Assembly (NCBI GenBank): GCA_036172665.1
Contig: CM069873.1
Coordinates: 30,992,001-31,056,000 of the forward strand
Reading direction: 5' to 3'
DNA length: 64,000 bases
DNA from: Prosopocoilus inquinatus
Lineage: Eukaryota; Arthropoda; Insecta; Coleoptera; Lucanidae
Shown here: one piece after another, positions 14,464-27,832 of the stretch
How positions within the stretch are numbered: the stretch's first letter is position 1
Layout of the letters: each line of letters starts with the position of its first letter
The notes under the pieces: generated by a model
Database searches by the model: none
What the model was told of the DNA's origin: nothing
The model's input: the letters and a program-made list of their open reading frames with translations, nothing else
Program-made: the position numbers and the translations under genes

Positions 14464-15050
14464 CAGTTTAGGACCAGAGTTGTCGGACTTCGATATGTGA
14501 ATTTGGTACGATTAGCAGGAATTCTGTAATTATTTCGAAGTCGAGTGTCATATGAGTGAAAATCTGAATTATTTGCAAACATTGATATGTATGAACATAT
14601 AATACTAATTCTAGAACATACAGAGCAGGTAGAAGTAAAATGTTATAAGCAATAAAATAAGATCTGCAAGATTTATTAGATTTAATGTTAAAAATACGAC
14701 TTATGATTCTTTTCTGAGCTAAGAAGACATCTTTAGAAAGAACCGAATTGCCAAAAGCAAGTTCCAAATAATAGTCTTGAGTGCACTTGAGAAAAATAAT
14801 ACGATAAAATATAATTTAATCTAATTACAGATTTAATTTCTTTATTAAGTTATAGCAATGCCGTTTCCAGTCCAGTCTTTCGTCTATGTAAATACCAATG
14901 AATTTGACAACAGATTCTTGTTTCAAAACCGTACCGTTGAGATGAATATCCAAATGAGGAGGTTGAATATAAGCTGAACGAAAAACAATTGTTTGTTTTG
15001 TTGGAGTTTAGGAAAAGTTTGTTTAAATTAAACAATTAAACATCTTAAAT
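14464..15050 (-). pseudogene. Non-LTR retrotransposon reverse transcriptase fragment (Jockey/CR1-like)
   Basis: Read on the minus strand, the segment encodes the thumb-side end of a LINE reverse transcriptase in two frames. The upstream part contains an FIGIYIDERLDW...H stretch (about 14,850-14,910), the usual F-L-G-(x)-I-D-(x)-(x)-L-W motif. The downstream part (14,468-14,767) contains QKR..SRI, SCR..F and ILLLPALY-type residues typical of the region after the polymerase domain. Stops and a frameshift near 14,810 break it. The palm with its catalytic YADD motif is not present, so this is a 5'-truncated, dead copy. Confidence 0.75.
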
Positions 15051-18000
15051 TCAGTCATATCCATGGTCTATTTACTTTGTTAGTAGAAGCTTTATCTCTG
15101 TGCCATGCTCCAAATTAGTTTCACTTATTTTTTGAAAGGAAAATAAGTTTTAAAAATTTCCTTCCTGACACTTACTTTCTCGTTTTTTTCTTGTTAAAAT
15201 GAGTTTTCAATTTTTCTTAACAACATTAAATGTAGAATTGTTCCATCAGGCATTAAACTTTTGTTATAATTTGAAGCAATATAGGTTCTTCCTGTATTCC
15301 ATTATATTGATATTGTATATGAATATTTTCCAATTAAGCCAAGAATTTCATATCAGAATCGACGTCAAAGCAATATTTAATAAAAAGACACCGTGTTCTT
15401 TCAGTTTCAATTCGCAAAAGCATTCTGAGCATAACAAGCAATTTCTTTTTCAAGCGCCGCGTCGCGCCGCCGCCTTTAGTTCTTGATTTCAATTATTTTC
15501 GATTGATTGATTCAATTGGCTATGACTAATTTTACGGCACCGAATTTAATATTTACGATACACGGTTAATGATAGCGTTGTTATTATTTAGGGCGAGCTA
15601 TTGTCCAGGATAGTCCGGGATAGTCCCGGATAACTGGCGTATCATTCTGCACGGGCTCTACTGCAATCTCATATATCCCGCGACCGATGCCGCACCATTA
15701 CCGCTGATTGCCGAACACTGATTGGATTTTGAGGCTGATCCCACCGATCGACCTTTTTTATATTTTACTGACTGCATCGTTTCGCAGTATACCCATCAAA
15801 CGGGTACGAATTATTTAGTAAAATTTATACGCAATTCCACTATTTTGAATTATCATATAATTCATATACAAACATTTAGATATACATATTGCTGTGATAT
15901 TGGCATATAAATTAATTTTAATTAAATTAAACTGGATCTCATAGTTTAAAGTGATTTTAATTTGACAAAGCTCCGGCATGAACCGATGGTGTACGGGGTT
16001 TGTACACAAACACGGTTACTCGATGTCGCTAGTACCGGCAAACAACACAAAAATTAATGAAAATGAAAATGATATCGTTTTGTTTAAAATACAAATTGAA
16101 AAACGTTGTGCTTGTGCGAAAGTCGTATTTATGTATTATGTATAACACACTCGTAATATCTGTTTTATAAACAGTGACATTAACACATACCCAACGAACT
16201 CGAAGTAGATAGACTCGGTGTTGTATTGAAATCGGTTTGGACGTGGTATTTTGAAGGCACCATGCATATAGGCGAAACGGGTGAAATTCAAGGAGCGGTA
16301 CTGTCTTGAGCAGTGTTAGTAAGGAGGTACATAAGGTTCACTTTAGCACTGAACGGAGTACTCTAGGCTCATTGACTCAGAATTTTCTATCTTGAGCATG
16401 TTACATAAATCAAAATTTATTTTTACAGAAGAAAATAAAAATCTTTACTGTAACCCTAAGCAAGTCACGTAACTCCTAAATATTCAAATAAAATCGTATG
16501 TATTTATTTTAATTACTTAAATAACTCAGCAATATGATCTACAAAGTGGGTATAAAAGTATTACAGGTTTTTCCATGTTACCCTCCTGTATCAAAGTGAA
16601 CAATAAATCCTAACCCTGACTGTATCTCAGTGCACACCAACCAATATATATCTTTAATTTTCAAAATATTTTATCTTAAAAATGTACATACATATCAGAC
16701 TATGTATAGCTTTTTGCTTGTTTTTTTTTCGTATACTATTTGTGGTAAATATTAACAGATCATATAATTTATTGGATAGGAAGCAGATCTAAAAATTCTT
16801 TTTCTTCTAAATTTAAATTTGGAGTGCAAATGTTTTTCGAGGATTGCACAATATTTTCCTTGCACTTGCTAAATCTCACGCCTCGTCTTTTATCAGTTTT
16901 ACATACTCGTACACTGGCAGTGTTTGTAGTCAAGCGTTTAGAAATTTAAAAGTCCAATACACTAAGGGTTTTTATTTAATGCTTTATACAACAAATTGCA
17001 GTCTACTATTGTATTTAGTACGATATTAGCCTGAACTGAAAAGAAATTAAGACCTTTTCCTCTTGAATCTTAATTTTTTCGTGTCACAACCTAAATATTT
17101 AGATATATCTTTCTGAAATTTAGAAACTTTGAATTTTAATTAACTTTAATGTACCGGCAAAATCGGACGGCAGCGTACATTTATTATTTCCATCGATTTA
17201 TGCCTGCCAGCCATTAATTTCACGCGATGCGTACTAACCCTGAGCAAATAAGCCGAAATTATCTGAGGCAAACATGCAGCAAACCTGAATTCAATTCGTA
17301 ACGAACTTGACGTTTAATTTGTCGGCTTTCATTTACAAAATTTTCTGGTTTTGTTATAACGGAACTTTTATTGCTCTTTTCTATTGCAATTCTAGTTCAG
17401 TTGGTTTGTCAATATATTAATGTGAATTCAGGAAGACGGAAGGATAAAATACTTCTCCACAGAGGGCCTATTTTTTCCTCATTATGGGGATTGTTACTCT
17501 TTCTCTTGGTTTATGGGAGCGTCGCATTCGTATTTATGATGCCTGACAGAACGACACTGTAAATCAGTTTTTATATTTCTGTTTGAAATGTTTGGTCACT
17601 TTAGCGGCCGGCGGCAAGCACATAAATTTTTATCGCCCCAGCCAACATAAGATTTGATTTTGTCACGAATGAAGTGTTAATGTTTCATGACAATAAAAAC
17701 GCAATACCTCCGTAGAAAATAACGTCCGCTTCGATAGTTTTGTTTTTCTTTAAAGTTTATGGCGCTCGCCGTTCATAAACCGTTGATGTTGGCTCCAGTT
17801 ATTCCCACAGGAATCATTTGTTTCGTTGGATTGTTAATCTTTCTTTATCTTTTCTATTATTCTCCATTGCCTCGAACAAAAAAAATAATTTATTGCGGTT
17901 AGTTTCGGGCATATGTGGATGTGGATGGATTTTAGAAGTCAACAGAAACATATCATCAGAGTTGTTTGTGAAATTTCCACAAGCATAAATATATTTAAAA

Positions 18001-19400
18001 ATTTTATAAAAATAACAAACAAGATTAATTAATAAAACAATAGCAAGAATTTAGTAGTGCATACAAATATACAATTTACAATCGATTTTCCCTAATACCC
18101 ATTATACGCGTATGGTTATTTAATAATTCCTATTAATATGGTAAATTTCCGCATGTAATTGACAGTACATGTGTTTGTTAAATCGAGAGGTATCGATTTG
18201 TAAGAGGGAGGAGCTTTTCGAAAAAATTGAAATTCCCGTAACGTTTCCGCATCATCGACTTCCGTTATTAGAGGGTGCGGTTTTGATTTCTGTAATCCGA
18301 CTCAATCAGCAAGAGCACCCGCATTTATTCAACTCTTGTACGATTATTTACACAGAAAAAAAAAGTTTATTTGTAACAGGATTTGACTTGTTACATTTCA
18401 TCATTCAAAAAAAATAAAATATAAAAATTTATCTTTGTTGATGGATATCTTTTATAAGACATTCCCTTCTCTGCTTCTTCGCATCCATCCAACCCTCATT
18501 ATAATTAAGCTTCATTACACGAATTACTTTTATGCTGCTCTAAATGCCAAAGTTATAGGCACCGTCAACTATAACGCAGTTTACAACACCGTAAACATCA
18601 ATTTACACCTTCACGGATAAACGACAGTTCGGGTTGATGAGTCTGGTCTAAAATCTAAGTGTTTAACATCAAGCTGTTAACATTCGCCAGGTCATTGTTA
18701 GTACCCTTTAATTGGCCGTAAACTAACTTATAGGTTCCACTAACAAAAATATTTATTTAAGTTTTAAATGTCACCCATAAACGGACAAGGTACTAAAGTA
18801 ACAGGTTTTTCTTTTTCACTTAATGTCAGACCACGGTGAACAATATATTAGGTGACACCACAAAAGCACTCGGCCGTGTGTCGATATGTGCACAAAAGCG
18901 CGAAATCAACTGCGAAAGCGACGGCTGAAAGAGGGGTTCAAATATCAATGCATTAGAGAGAACGGTATACAATCCTTCTGCATGAGATAACATTAAAATA
19001 TTTCTCGCAGTTCCGTGTACGTTCCGAACGCCCGCGTTGCTACCTATTGATTCTTTACTGTGAGCCAGACACAAGAAGCAAAACATTAATCTCTCTTGAA
19101 AAATGACAAACTCATGCATGCACTTAAAATATTACGCGTATTACCAATTAAAAAAAATTATTTAGTTATGTCAAGTGACCGACAAATTTCTCATCCAAAA
19201 TTAATTGAAATAATATTGAATTCAACCTTGAAGTTTTCCTTAAATAATTTGAGGAATTGAACAACGCCCCTTTATTTAATTAACTAGATCGACTTCGACA
19301 GCCACCTCTAAAGAAGTCTTTTGTAAGAAAGACGAAACGAAAAGAAGAAATTGATGTGGTTCTCTGGAACGCTAAGAAGATGAGCAATGGCTGCGGAAGC
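15051..19400. other. Gene-free AT-rich DNA
   Basis: No gene recognised. Open frames are at most about 95 codons without motifs. A local repeat GGATAGTCCGGGATAGTCCCGGATA lies near 15,609-15,634. The minus-strand frame at 18,826-19,119 is moderately GC-rich but shows no domain. Confidence 0.5.
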
Positions 19401-19408
19401 AGTAAAGA

Positions 19409-19786
19409 CAGCGTTTCCCAAACTGTGGGGCGCGCCCCCCTAGAGGAGCGCAGCAGAATAAATCTAACAACAAATGACCGCAATTAATTTTGTGCAAGAG
19501 GTTACATATACATTCATTGTCATAGGTTGGCACCGAACTTGTATTTGATTGAAACTAAGGAGATTCTAATTTCTAAAATTAAAACTGACGTTTTGTTTGA
19601 CAATGATAACCAAAATTTAATGCTCGTGACCGTATATTATTGACTACAGTTATGAAATGTAATAATGAGGAGTCTCAAATATTAAAAAAAAATAATCATT
19701 TGACAATCATTAATGGGGGGAGGGGGTCGTCAACCTTAACATAGCTCAAAAGGGGTTCGCGAAACCTAAAAGTTTGGGAAACTCTG
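19409..19786. mobile_element. hAT-type MITE, 378 bp
   Basis: The left end reads CAGCGTTTCCCAAACT and the inverted right end reads CAGAGTTTCCCAAACT (15 of 16 matching). Flanking 8-mers AGTAAAGA (19,401-19,408) and AGTTAAGA (19,787-19,794) form a target duplication with one mismatch. The CAG(A/G)GTTTCCCAAACT end is typical of hAT elements. The interior has no transposase. Confidence 0.9.
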
Positions 19787-19794
19787 AGTTAAGA

Positions 19795-21139
19795 TACACC
19801 TAAAATTTGAAAATGATGTGCATCCTTTTTTTCTTCGTTATTTCTGTGGCTAATGGTGAAGGTTGCGACAGAAATTTTGTTAGTTCTCCAAAGCCCGTAT
19901 AGAACAAGACTGAAACTGTCGTAGAAACTTCAACAGGATGTTGCGTGTCTAAGCTGAATCCTACCTTAAATCTTCAAAGGTTTTAGTAATTTGGTTTTCC
20001 AGTACAAAGTGCATATTAGTATTGTCCTTAAATGCATAGAGTAGTAGGTGTCATATACCTATATGTACTATGAGGCTCAATTTAAATTATACCCACGCAT
20101 GCAAACCACACCCTTAAGAACATTCAGCGTAAAGGCTACGAAACTGTCAAATGGTATCATTTATGGTGAGCGTAGTCGTACATATATATTTATGGCACCA
20201 TATACTTTTCCCTATTGTAAAACTTAATGGAATTTCCAATTTCTACACTTTACATACCACTATCTTAAATTTGAAAAGGAGCAATAAAGTTTAATGAGGG
20301 GAAATGGCTTTTCGAACATTATCTTAAACCAGCAGGCCAATATTAATAAGTTCATGCATTTCTTAATTGCGGAAAAGTCGTAGAAGTTGGGACTAATTAA
20401 ATTTGGAACCGCTGTGTACATAATGAAATTCGTTCATAATTTGGAATCACGTTCGCGTCCGCACGACTTTTCCTGCGCTAACATGGAAAATAGTTCATTA
20501 CGTAACGTATCGTGGAGGGATTTTATGCGCGGATTTACCAGATGTCGGCGCTACTAGTGATTCTCGGTGATTATGAGGTATAAAGAATGCACGAACCCTC
20601 ATTTCGTGGGGTTTTGTTATGCTGAAACTCGGCGGAATATATTTTAGTAAAACCGACGCGACGTACGCAGTAAATTACATTGCCATCGCCCAAATGAATC
20701 TTTAAGAAATCTGTTTGTAAATAGGGACAAGCTACTGTTGTCTGCTTTGATTTATTTCGCTTTATTTCTTTCTCATTTTTTTTTCTTTTGTTTATTTTTG
20801 AACATCTAGCATTGATAAACATTTATCTTCTGCACGTTGTGCTAACTTTATGGTATCATGATGGATATTGGTTGCATTTTCGTTTATACACACTCTTTCA
20901 GGTTTTTTTTTGCCAAGAGTTTCACTGTATTCCATAGTTCTCTAAATTATATTTCTCTCAGCTTTTTCTGTCTGTTTCCAAGTATTTTAGCCTGTCATAC
21001 TTTCTTTATCTATAATACTGATTTTAACTAATTTGAATTCTTAAGTTAACTACCGTATTGAGTTTTTAAGTTCTTTTAAGTATTTAGTTTATTTTGGGCC
21101 ATTAGGGCTATCTCGTCATACTTTCTTTATCTATTTTAG
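19795..21139. other. Gene-free AT-rich DNA
   Basis: No gene recognised. CATACTTTCTTTATCTAT occurs twice, near 20,996 and 21,117. The right part (20,880-21,139) is T-rich and may be the decayed 3' end of the LINE fragment that follows. Confidence 0.5.
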
Positions 21140-21850
21140 GTCATCATTGTAGTTATATGGCCAAAGTATTTAAATTCTTGACTGCTTTCTTTTAGCGATG
21201 ATTCTTTCAAGTCGTCTCTTATGACATCATTTTTTATTCTGTCTTCTTTGGTTTTCACCAGCAAACGGAATTATATATTTTGTTCGAATAAATACAAATG
21301 AGGCGGCAAACGTATATTGCTGCATACGCTCGATACCGCCTCGTTCGAAATAAACCGAACAATATCTTCGCCATTAGTTACGATTGGCATGGTATGCAGT
21401 TACCTTCGTCTCTTTTTGGCAAAGAAACTCCAGTATAATGCTTGATACATTTTAATTTTCCATCATTCTCTCTCTTTTGCCATTTTCTATTTCCTTGCAA
21501 TTAGATTCCTAAATAATTAAATGTTTTGACTTCTACACTCGCTTCGTAATTTTCCTTTCCTTCTGCCAAAATGTTTGTTTTTTTTTCTAAGTTCATTTTA
21601 ATATATTGTTTTTTTTTTTTAGCTAGGGATGCTTTCCAGGTTATTATGTTTGGTTGCAACTTCCTTCGATTTCTTCTTGCATAAATCACTAAATCATCTG
21701 CAAGTCCCACACTTTCCTGTAACCTATTACCCAGAGATTTATTTAATTATTTCGTCGTCATGCTTTATATTATCCATAATCATTATGAATAATATTAGGC
21801 TGAGTATTTTGCCTTACCTTAGACCTCCTTTTTAGTAAGAAACTCTTTCT
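21140..21850 (-). pseudogene. Non-LTR retrotransposon reverse transcriptase fragment with ADD motif
   Basis: On the minus strand, GGLR-stop-GKILSLILFIM (about 21,795-21,830) matches the reverse transcriptase G-L-R-Q-G-(x)-(x)-L-S-P-(x)-L-F motif. It is followed by GLADDLVIYAR (about 21,680-21,710), the catalytic ADD box, then a KKKKQYIKMNLEKK segment and FNYLGI near 21,501. Stops inside conserved blocks show it is dead. The arrangement fits palm and fingers of a LINE of the R2/RTE/CR1 type; I cannot assign the clade by eye. This is a different element from the one at 14.5 kb, whose preserved part does not overlap it. Confidence 0.75.
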
Positions 21851-21885
21851 TCTAATATTTTTTTGTTATTTATTCTCGCATAAAC

Positions 21886-21947
21886 AGATAAAATAGCGAC
21901 ATCTTATTATCGCTTTTTGACCTAATATTCTCGCATAGTTTCAAGTT
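21886..21947. repeat. Fragment of the hammerhead-bearing repeat family
   Basis: The block ATAAAATAGCGACATCTTAT followed by TATCGCTTTTTGACCTAA matches the same block at 30,245-30,285, which belongs to the element carrying the hammerhead ribozyme. Only this end is preserved here. Confidence 0.7.
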
Positions 21948-22084
21948 GTTTTAGATATACACTGTATATTATATTTTCTTCTGTAAGTTGTGCCAGACAG
22001 TTCTACTTGATACGAGATATGACAATAAAATTCGCGAACTTTTTCTATAAAAAATTCTATTGAAAATATATATATATATAATAT

Positions 22085-22965
22085 TTCACATTACACCTTT
22101 CAAAGTATTCCCCCTGAGCGGTTATGCACTTTTCCATTCGCCTTTTCCAGCCTTCGAAGCACTTTAATGGACTCCAGTGTCTGAAAATGGTTTTTCAATT
22201 TTTCTTTAATTTTGGGAAATAAAAAAATCACAGGGGGCCAAGTCAGCTGAGTAGGGATGGTGTTCAAGAACCATGGTGCCCGATTTGGCTAAAACCACTT
22301 GATAATGAAGGCTGTGTAAGAGAGCGCATTGTCATAATGAAGCACCCAGGACACAAATCGGGTCCTTTTTTGCGAACTCTCTCACGCAGGGCTTTCATTA
22401 CACCTAAGTAGTAAGCAGAATTAAATATCCGACCCTCAGGAATCCATTATTGGTGCATAATTCCACGCGAATAAAAAAAAAAGAAACAGCAGCATGGCCT
22501 TGATTTTTGATTTTGACTTTCTGACTTTTTATGTACATGGCTCATCTAACTTTTTCGATTCCATGCTCTGCTTCTTCGTCTCAGGATCGTACTCGTAAAT
22601 CCAAGTTCCGTCTCCCGTAATCACGTTTTAAAAGACGTCCGCATTCACTAACCACTCTTGACAAACACGCAAATGATTTTCCTTTTGTTCAGTTGTCAAA
22701 TTTTTTGGGATAATCTTTGCACAAAGTTTTGACATCCCCAAATGAGGCGCACAGTCTCTCGATTAATTTCGGTAATCTCTGCAACATTTCTAACCGTGAG
22801 ACGACGATTTGCGTTCATAGATTTTTCAATTCTCTGCACAGAGAAGTTAGTTCGAGAAGTGAAGGGCCCCGAAAGCTCATCGTCCTTCGTTGAAGTTCTC
22901 CCTTCTCTGACTTCGACAACTACACACATAAAAATTTTTGGGATTAATTGTAATCTGCCCATTCG
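22085..22965 (-). pseudogene. Mariner transposase relic
   Basis: Read on the minus strand, the right half (22,696-22,962) encodes a helix-turn-helix segment with ANRRLTVRNVAEITEINRETVR, the mariner DNA-binding region. Further down, HPYSADLAPCDFF (near 22,225-22,262) is the conserved block around the last catalytic aspartate of mariner transposases, followed in another frame by the usual F-P-K-(x)-K tail. Between and within these blocks are stops and frameshifts, so no intact transposase can be made. I found no clear terminal inverted repeats; a (TA)n run lies at the left edge. Confidence 0.8.
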
Positions 22966-22974
22966 GTGTTAAAT

Positions 22975-25900
22975 ATGGATAAAGTTTTAACTGAAAAGTT
23001 GTTAATATTCATCTAATTTGGCGTTATCGTTCTCTTTTTCCGATTAAATTGTATCTAAAAGTGAGTGTTTACTCCAAGAAGAATAATCTTAACTCTGCTC
23101 TACTACATACGTTTAAAGGGTAAACAGCCTAACTCCGTTTTTCGTAACTCCGCAAACGGATGGACACGAGGGAACACCGAAAAAATGTTCCCTGGCGTCC
23201 AGAGTTAGAATTAACTCCAGATTTTTATCGGTGTACTTGAAAAACGTTCTTTTCCAAAGACGGTCTCCATAAACAGATCTCATCATTTCAAGAATTTTTG
23301 AATTTGTTTTTCACGCTTTCACAAGGAATTTCATCACAACTCGCAGCTTCTCAAACTCGTAATCGATTTTCATCGTCACAATATAAAAATATAATAATAA
23401 AACATACGTGTACGAACACAGTTCTACACACAAATCACACAAGTTTGCCAAGAAAACTGGAAAAAATTGCAAGTCGACTGCACGAAATGACAACAAATAC
23501 TGCGTTCGTCACTTCTACTAACCCTTCAAGTGTTGTCAACACAAGATAATAGAATAGAATCTTGCTATTGGAAGTCGATTCACGATCTCATAGAAGGCCA
23601 TTCAAGCGCCAGTAAAGTTAAAATAGTGAAAAATGAAAGCTGGTTTTCAATGGTTCCATTTCTACGAAAATATGAAGGTAAAGAAAGTGCACCACTGATT
23701 TGCTAGATTTGCTTAGCACTGAAAACAAGCACGAAATAGTACGTTACTCTTCAAAAAAGATTGAGATAAATAACTTTATGTAAATATAAAATTTCATTGA
23801 CAGATAACTTTAATTAAAGTATAAACTGTTTATGTTGCTGCGTAGACGCGCTATCAACGGATAAAGTTTTCAGAAACAGTTTTTAGAAGTTATGGTGAGT
23901 TTATTTTGAGTTTATCTTTACATAAAGTTATTTATTGTTTCAGAAACCGGGCATGATTTTCAAATAAATCAAAGTGAAAATAATGTTTTTACCTCGCACT
24001 ATACATATTCCAGCCAACCCCTTAGTATCTTCTGTCTATGTGTTCAACTTGAATGATATTTTCTTTTTGCCTTATACACACACTTTTGATTATAGTTTTC
24101 TTTATAATGTTTTAATTTTTTTTATAATTGTATTATTGGAACCTAGGGCTTAGGGTACATGGCACATGGCCGAAAATTGATGATACGATTTTTTTTTTGG
24201 TGTGAATATGAATTCCCTTTCATGTTAAAACGGTCTTAATTTCAAGGCATACTCACTCTCATTAGGCCGAGCCTACTCTTCACGCTAATTTATACGCTCG
24301 AACGTTTTTAAGTACCTAATACGTGAACTTGGGCGTAGCAGTAACATAAATTTTTATGGCACTTAGTGAAACCGTCTCATTTCAGTTTCACTTCATAATC
24401 TGCAATATTGGGCAGAGACAGGGGCGGAAGCCTATTTTTAACATACACGTGTAGGTATATTCAGGGTAATTTCATTTACATTATTTTTTTTCTGCGTACG
24501 TACAGCGAGCATGTCAGGACGCCTCTTGCGTATTGTAAATATCCTTGGGCAATGAAGTTGTTTTTGTTTCAAGTTTTTCTCCTGTTTTTGTTCTTTTTAA
24601 ATGTTCCAGGAAATTTTCAACATGTTTTATTAGAATGCAAAAGAGCAATCTGGAAAATTTTTTAATATCTTATTTTTCCTTTTCGGTAATATTTAAGGAA
24701 GGTTCAAATCACCATTACTTTTTTTTTCAGTTGTGATATTATTAACAATGTATTGTTGTCCGTGGACCAAATAAAATTCAAATTCCCTGCAGGGTTCACA
24801 AGTAACAAGTGTATTTATTTACAAGTCAGCTTTACAGAAGTGGTTCTTTACCACAGTTGCAGTTAGAGTTATTTATATTGCCTGCTTTGCATGCGCTTTT
24901 GACTGCTCTTCTAAATCACGCCTCTGGCCGCTTTAACCATACATGAGATAGAGTTTGTGAGTGTGCAACCAAAAATAAAACAAGGAATTTCCAGGCACCT
25001 TTTCCTCCTCCTCATTTCACATTTTCCGGAACACTTTATAAGTTGTTTTAAAAGTTTAGAATCGTGGAGATGTAAAATGTATATAAAAAAAAATTATTTG
25101 AGAATCATACCTATAGGTATGTATACAGATTGTGTCAGTTACCTATGGTTATGCAGTATACGAAAGAGCAACAAAGAAGAACAATCAAATTTATAGTAAT
25201 AAAAGATATGCCCCAGGTCACATTTAATTTCGAACGCAAAGGCCTATATGATAAGAAGACAGACGTACAACCAAGAATATGTGACACAATCTGTAAGTAA
25301 GAAAAAGAAAAAGAGGTATTTTAATTAAGTGTGCTAGATAAATTGTTAGCCATTATTCTCTAACAACATCGAAATATTTATTTCCCTCAGAAATGAGAAA
25401 TTCAAGTTAGAAGCCATAAATTTGTTTGCTATAATAGGGAAACCGGAACAGCAATTCCTCAGGACTAATTATCGAAGCGACGTCTCACAAACGATCAAAT
25501 GAAGTGGCGAGTAAATCAGAGATGTCGGTAAGTAGAATCGTGTAATTTCCGACAGTTTATAGCGCAGTGTGAGTGTCCTTAGCGCATCGTAGGGTCACTT
25601 GATTTGATTGGATTTCGGCTAACAACTGCCTGCAGACTCGTAAATTGGAGGTCGATGGCACGTTATGGATTGAAATTGGACGGATTATTTTCCGATTTCG
25701 AGTTGCAAATACGATATTCGTCCTTCGGGATGCATAATTCATGCGGATTTTTAAACGGTGCATGAATTTTATGTCGATTATAATTGCCGGTGGATGGTGG
25801 AAATTGTGAAACAAAAGGAAAACTTTTCGAATATCGGTGGAAAATTTTCGTTCGCTTCAACACGCTCAAAAAACTAAACGAGCATTTAAGTTTGTGTTTC

Positions 25901-27009
25901 TATTTCTTTTAGTTGCAAAACAAATTCACTAAAATTTCTCTCTGACTACTTTTGCATTAAAATAAATGTTATTCTATTTTTCTCTCTTCCACTAAAATTG
26001 TAAAGCAAAATAAATTGAAACAAACAAATTTTGTTGATAAAAATGTAGATCAAAAATTTATTGTAACTGTTATGTTAGTAACGTGACTTCCTTAATAAAA
26101 AAAGTAGTACATTCCATTAGTATAAATTGTATTTAATTTTTCTTTTATTTCTTAATTATACATTTCATTCTCTTTTTACTAACACAGTAAAGTCTGTTAT
26201 TACTATCATTAATACATCACCATAAATGGCAAAAGTTTTAGATATTTTGAGAAAATCGTAGTTGAAAATCGAGCAAGAATTAATCGTATGTCTGTGTCTA
26301 TGAGGTAGATCAAGAAAAGGAAATTTTACCGCAGCATTTTGAAGAACTGTTGGATTAAAAAACAAAAGTGCAATCGAGCAGTGACTTTTACTGATATCAA
26401 GAAGTCAATAAAATAATTTTTTTTCTAGTCGCTATAAGTCCTATCATAGCTGAGCAAAAGAATTTGCTTAATTTTTTATGATTAGGACAAACAATTTATT
26501 GCTCCGTGTCTTTTGGGATCAACAGTTTAGTTTGTGAAAAGTGATTGAACAAGTTTAAGCTAAATACGTTTACTATCTTTTGTACATAGTATTACTTATT
26601 AAAATGCCACAATCCACGAACGGCGACAAAACAGATGTATGCCTTGCCTATTATCCATTATCGCGATGTTTACTGCCTGCGATCAGCAAGACAGGTTCCA
26701 TAAGTTTTTTTTTGTTATATCATGAGCGCCGAATAAGGGACGGATAAAGGAATTTTCTTTTTGTTATACAATTTTTTCTTGTATTTTTCGTGTTTGTGCT
26801 ATCAAGATACTATGGTTATAATTTCTGTACCTATTTTGCAAACACACTATATAAGCTCGCAGCTGCACGTAGGTATATAATAATAACCTGGATCCTTACA
26901 CAGATGTTAGATTGTAGCATACTGCGACATCTGAAAATATCTAAAAATATATAATGTCGATATCTAGTTAAGACAAATATTATAGATATGTCAAATAAGT
27001 TTTGAGACT
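22975..27009. other. Gene-free AT-rich DNA
   Basis: No gene recognised. Open frames up to 85 codons lack motifs, and the longest ones (24,408-24,665; 25,557-25,814) are hydrophobic or low-information translations of AT-rich DNA. A small foldback at 23,762 is listed separately. Confidence 0.5.
23762..23938. repeat. Small foldback element
   Basis: AAATAACTTTATGTAAA near the left edge is repeated in inverted orientation as TTTACATAAAGTTATTT near the right edge, about 140 bp apart. This is MITE-like; I could not define termini or a target duplication. Confidence 0.5.
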
Positions 27010-27155
27010 AAAGCTAAGTTGTACAAAAGATTTAAGCTGAAATTGAATGTAATCCTAAGTTAGAATGTGACGGATATAATGACGTAGAATATAATCTTAC
27101 ATGTCTAAGTTAGGCTTACATTTAATCCTGGCTTAAATCTTTAACGCAACTCACC
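27010..27155. repeat. Foldback element, arms about 55 bp
   Basis: AAAGATTTAAGC...AATGTAA...CCTAA...TTAGA on the left pairs with the inverted copy on the right (TCTAAGTTAGGCTTACATTT...GCTTAAATCTTT), about 70-75% matching. Probably an old MITE. Confidence 0.55.
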
Positions 27156-27597
27156 CTAAATGTACAAACTCTTTATTGCTGAGCTATAACACTTTTGAGA
27201 CTGAAGTTATCGAAATACTACGTAGGCTCAACAAAACCCATTTTTATTATTGCGACAACTGTAAAGCCGGATCCACACAGATGTATTCGTTTACGAATGT
27301 TTGGTGTTCTTACACGAATAAGGCAAGTGTTCGTACAGTTGCGGCCTTTGAGGACTGATACACTTTAACAAATACAATGTTTCGGCGGTATACTCTGATA
27401 CTGAATCTGAAGTTTCTAAACGTTACATAAATATGTGAAATTGACATCAAAATGATCGATGAAGATTCGATTTACACTGGAAAATTTCGAATTTATGGGA
27501 TTTATGCCAATTCTCAGTGTACCAGTTTTCAAGGGCCGCGACTATACAAAGGTCATTCGGTGTTTGTATACAATTTAAATATTCTCCACCTTAAAGG

Positions 27598-27832
27598 TAA
27601 GTTTATAACAAAGCTGTGATGATAGATGATAGCGGAAATTTTGCTGATACAAAGAAACATATTCAAACGCTTATGTTCATAACCGAGAAACATATTCAAA
27701 CGCTTATATTCATAACCGAGCTGTGACTGTAAGCGCTCATATCAGTGATTGTAGCAATGAGAATTAAACGGGCTATTTTTCTGCGAGTAGAAAAAGCCAT
27801 CTATCATCACAGCTTCGTTATGAACTTACCCT
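27598..27832. mobile_element. Foldback MITE, about 235 bp
   Basis: The left terminus GTAAGTTTATAACAAAGCTG continues to GTGATGATAGATG. The inverted right terminus reads GTAAGTTCATAACGAAGCTG and continues the same way (about 32 of 34 matching). TAAAG occurs on both flanks and may be the target duplication. Inside, a 33-bp unit (AAACATATTCAAACGCTTAT...) is tandemly duplicated at 27,655-27,720. Confidence 0.7.

Noticed and set aside
18826..19119. 97-codon minus-strand frame, somewhat GC-rich, possible host exon
   Set aside because: No motif, no clear splice sites and no neighbouring compatible frame; not enough to call a gene.
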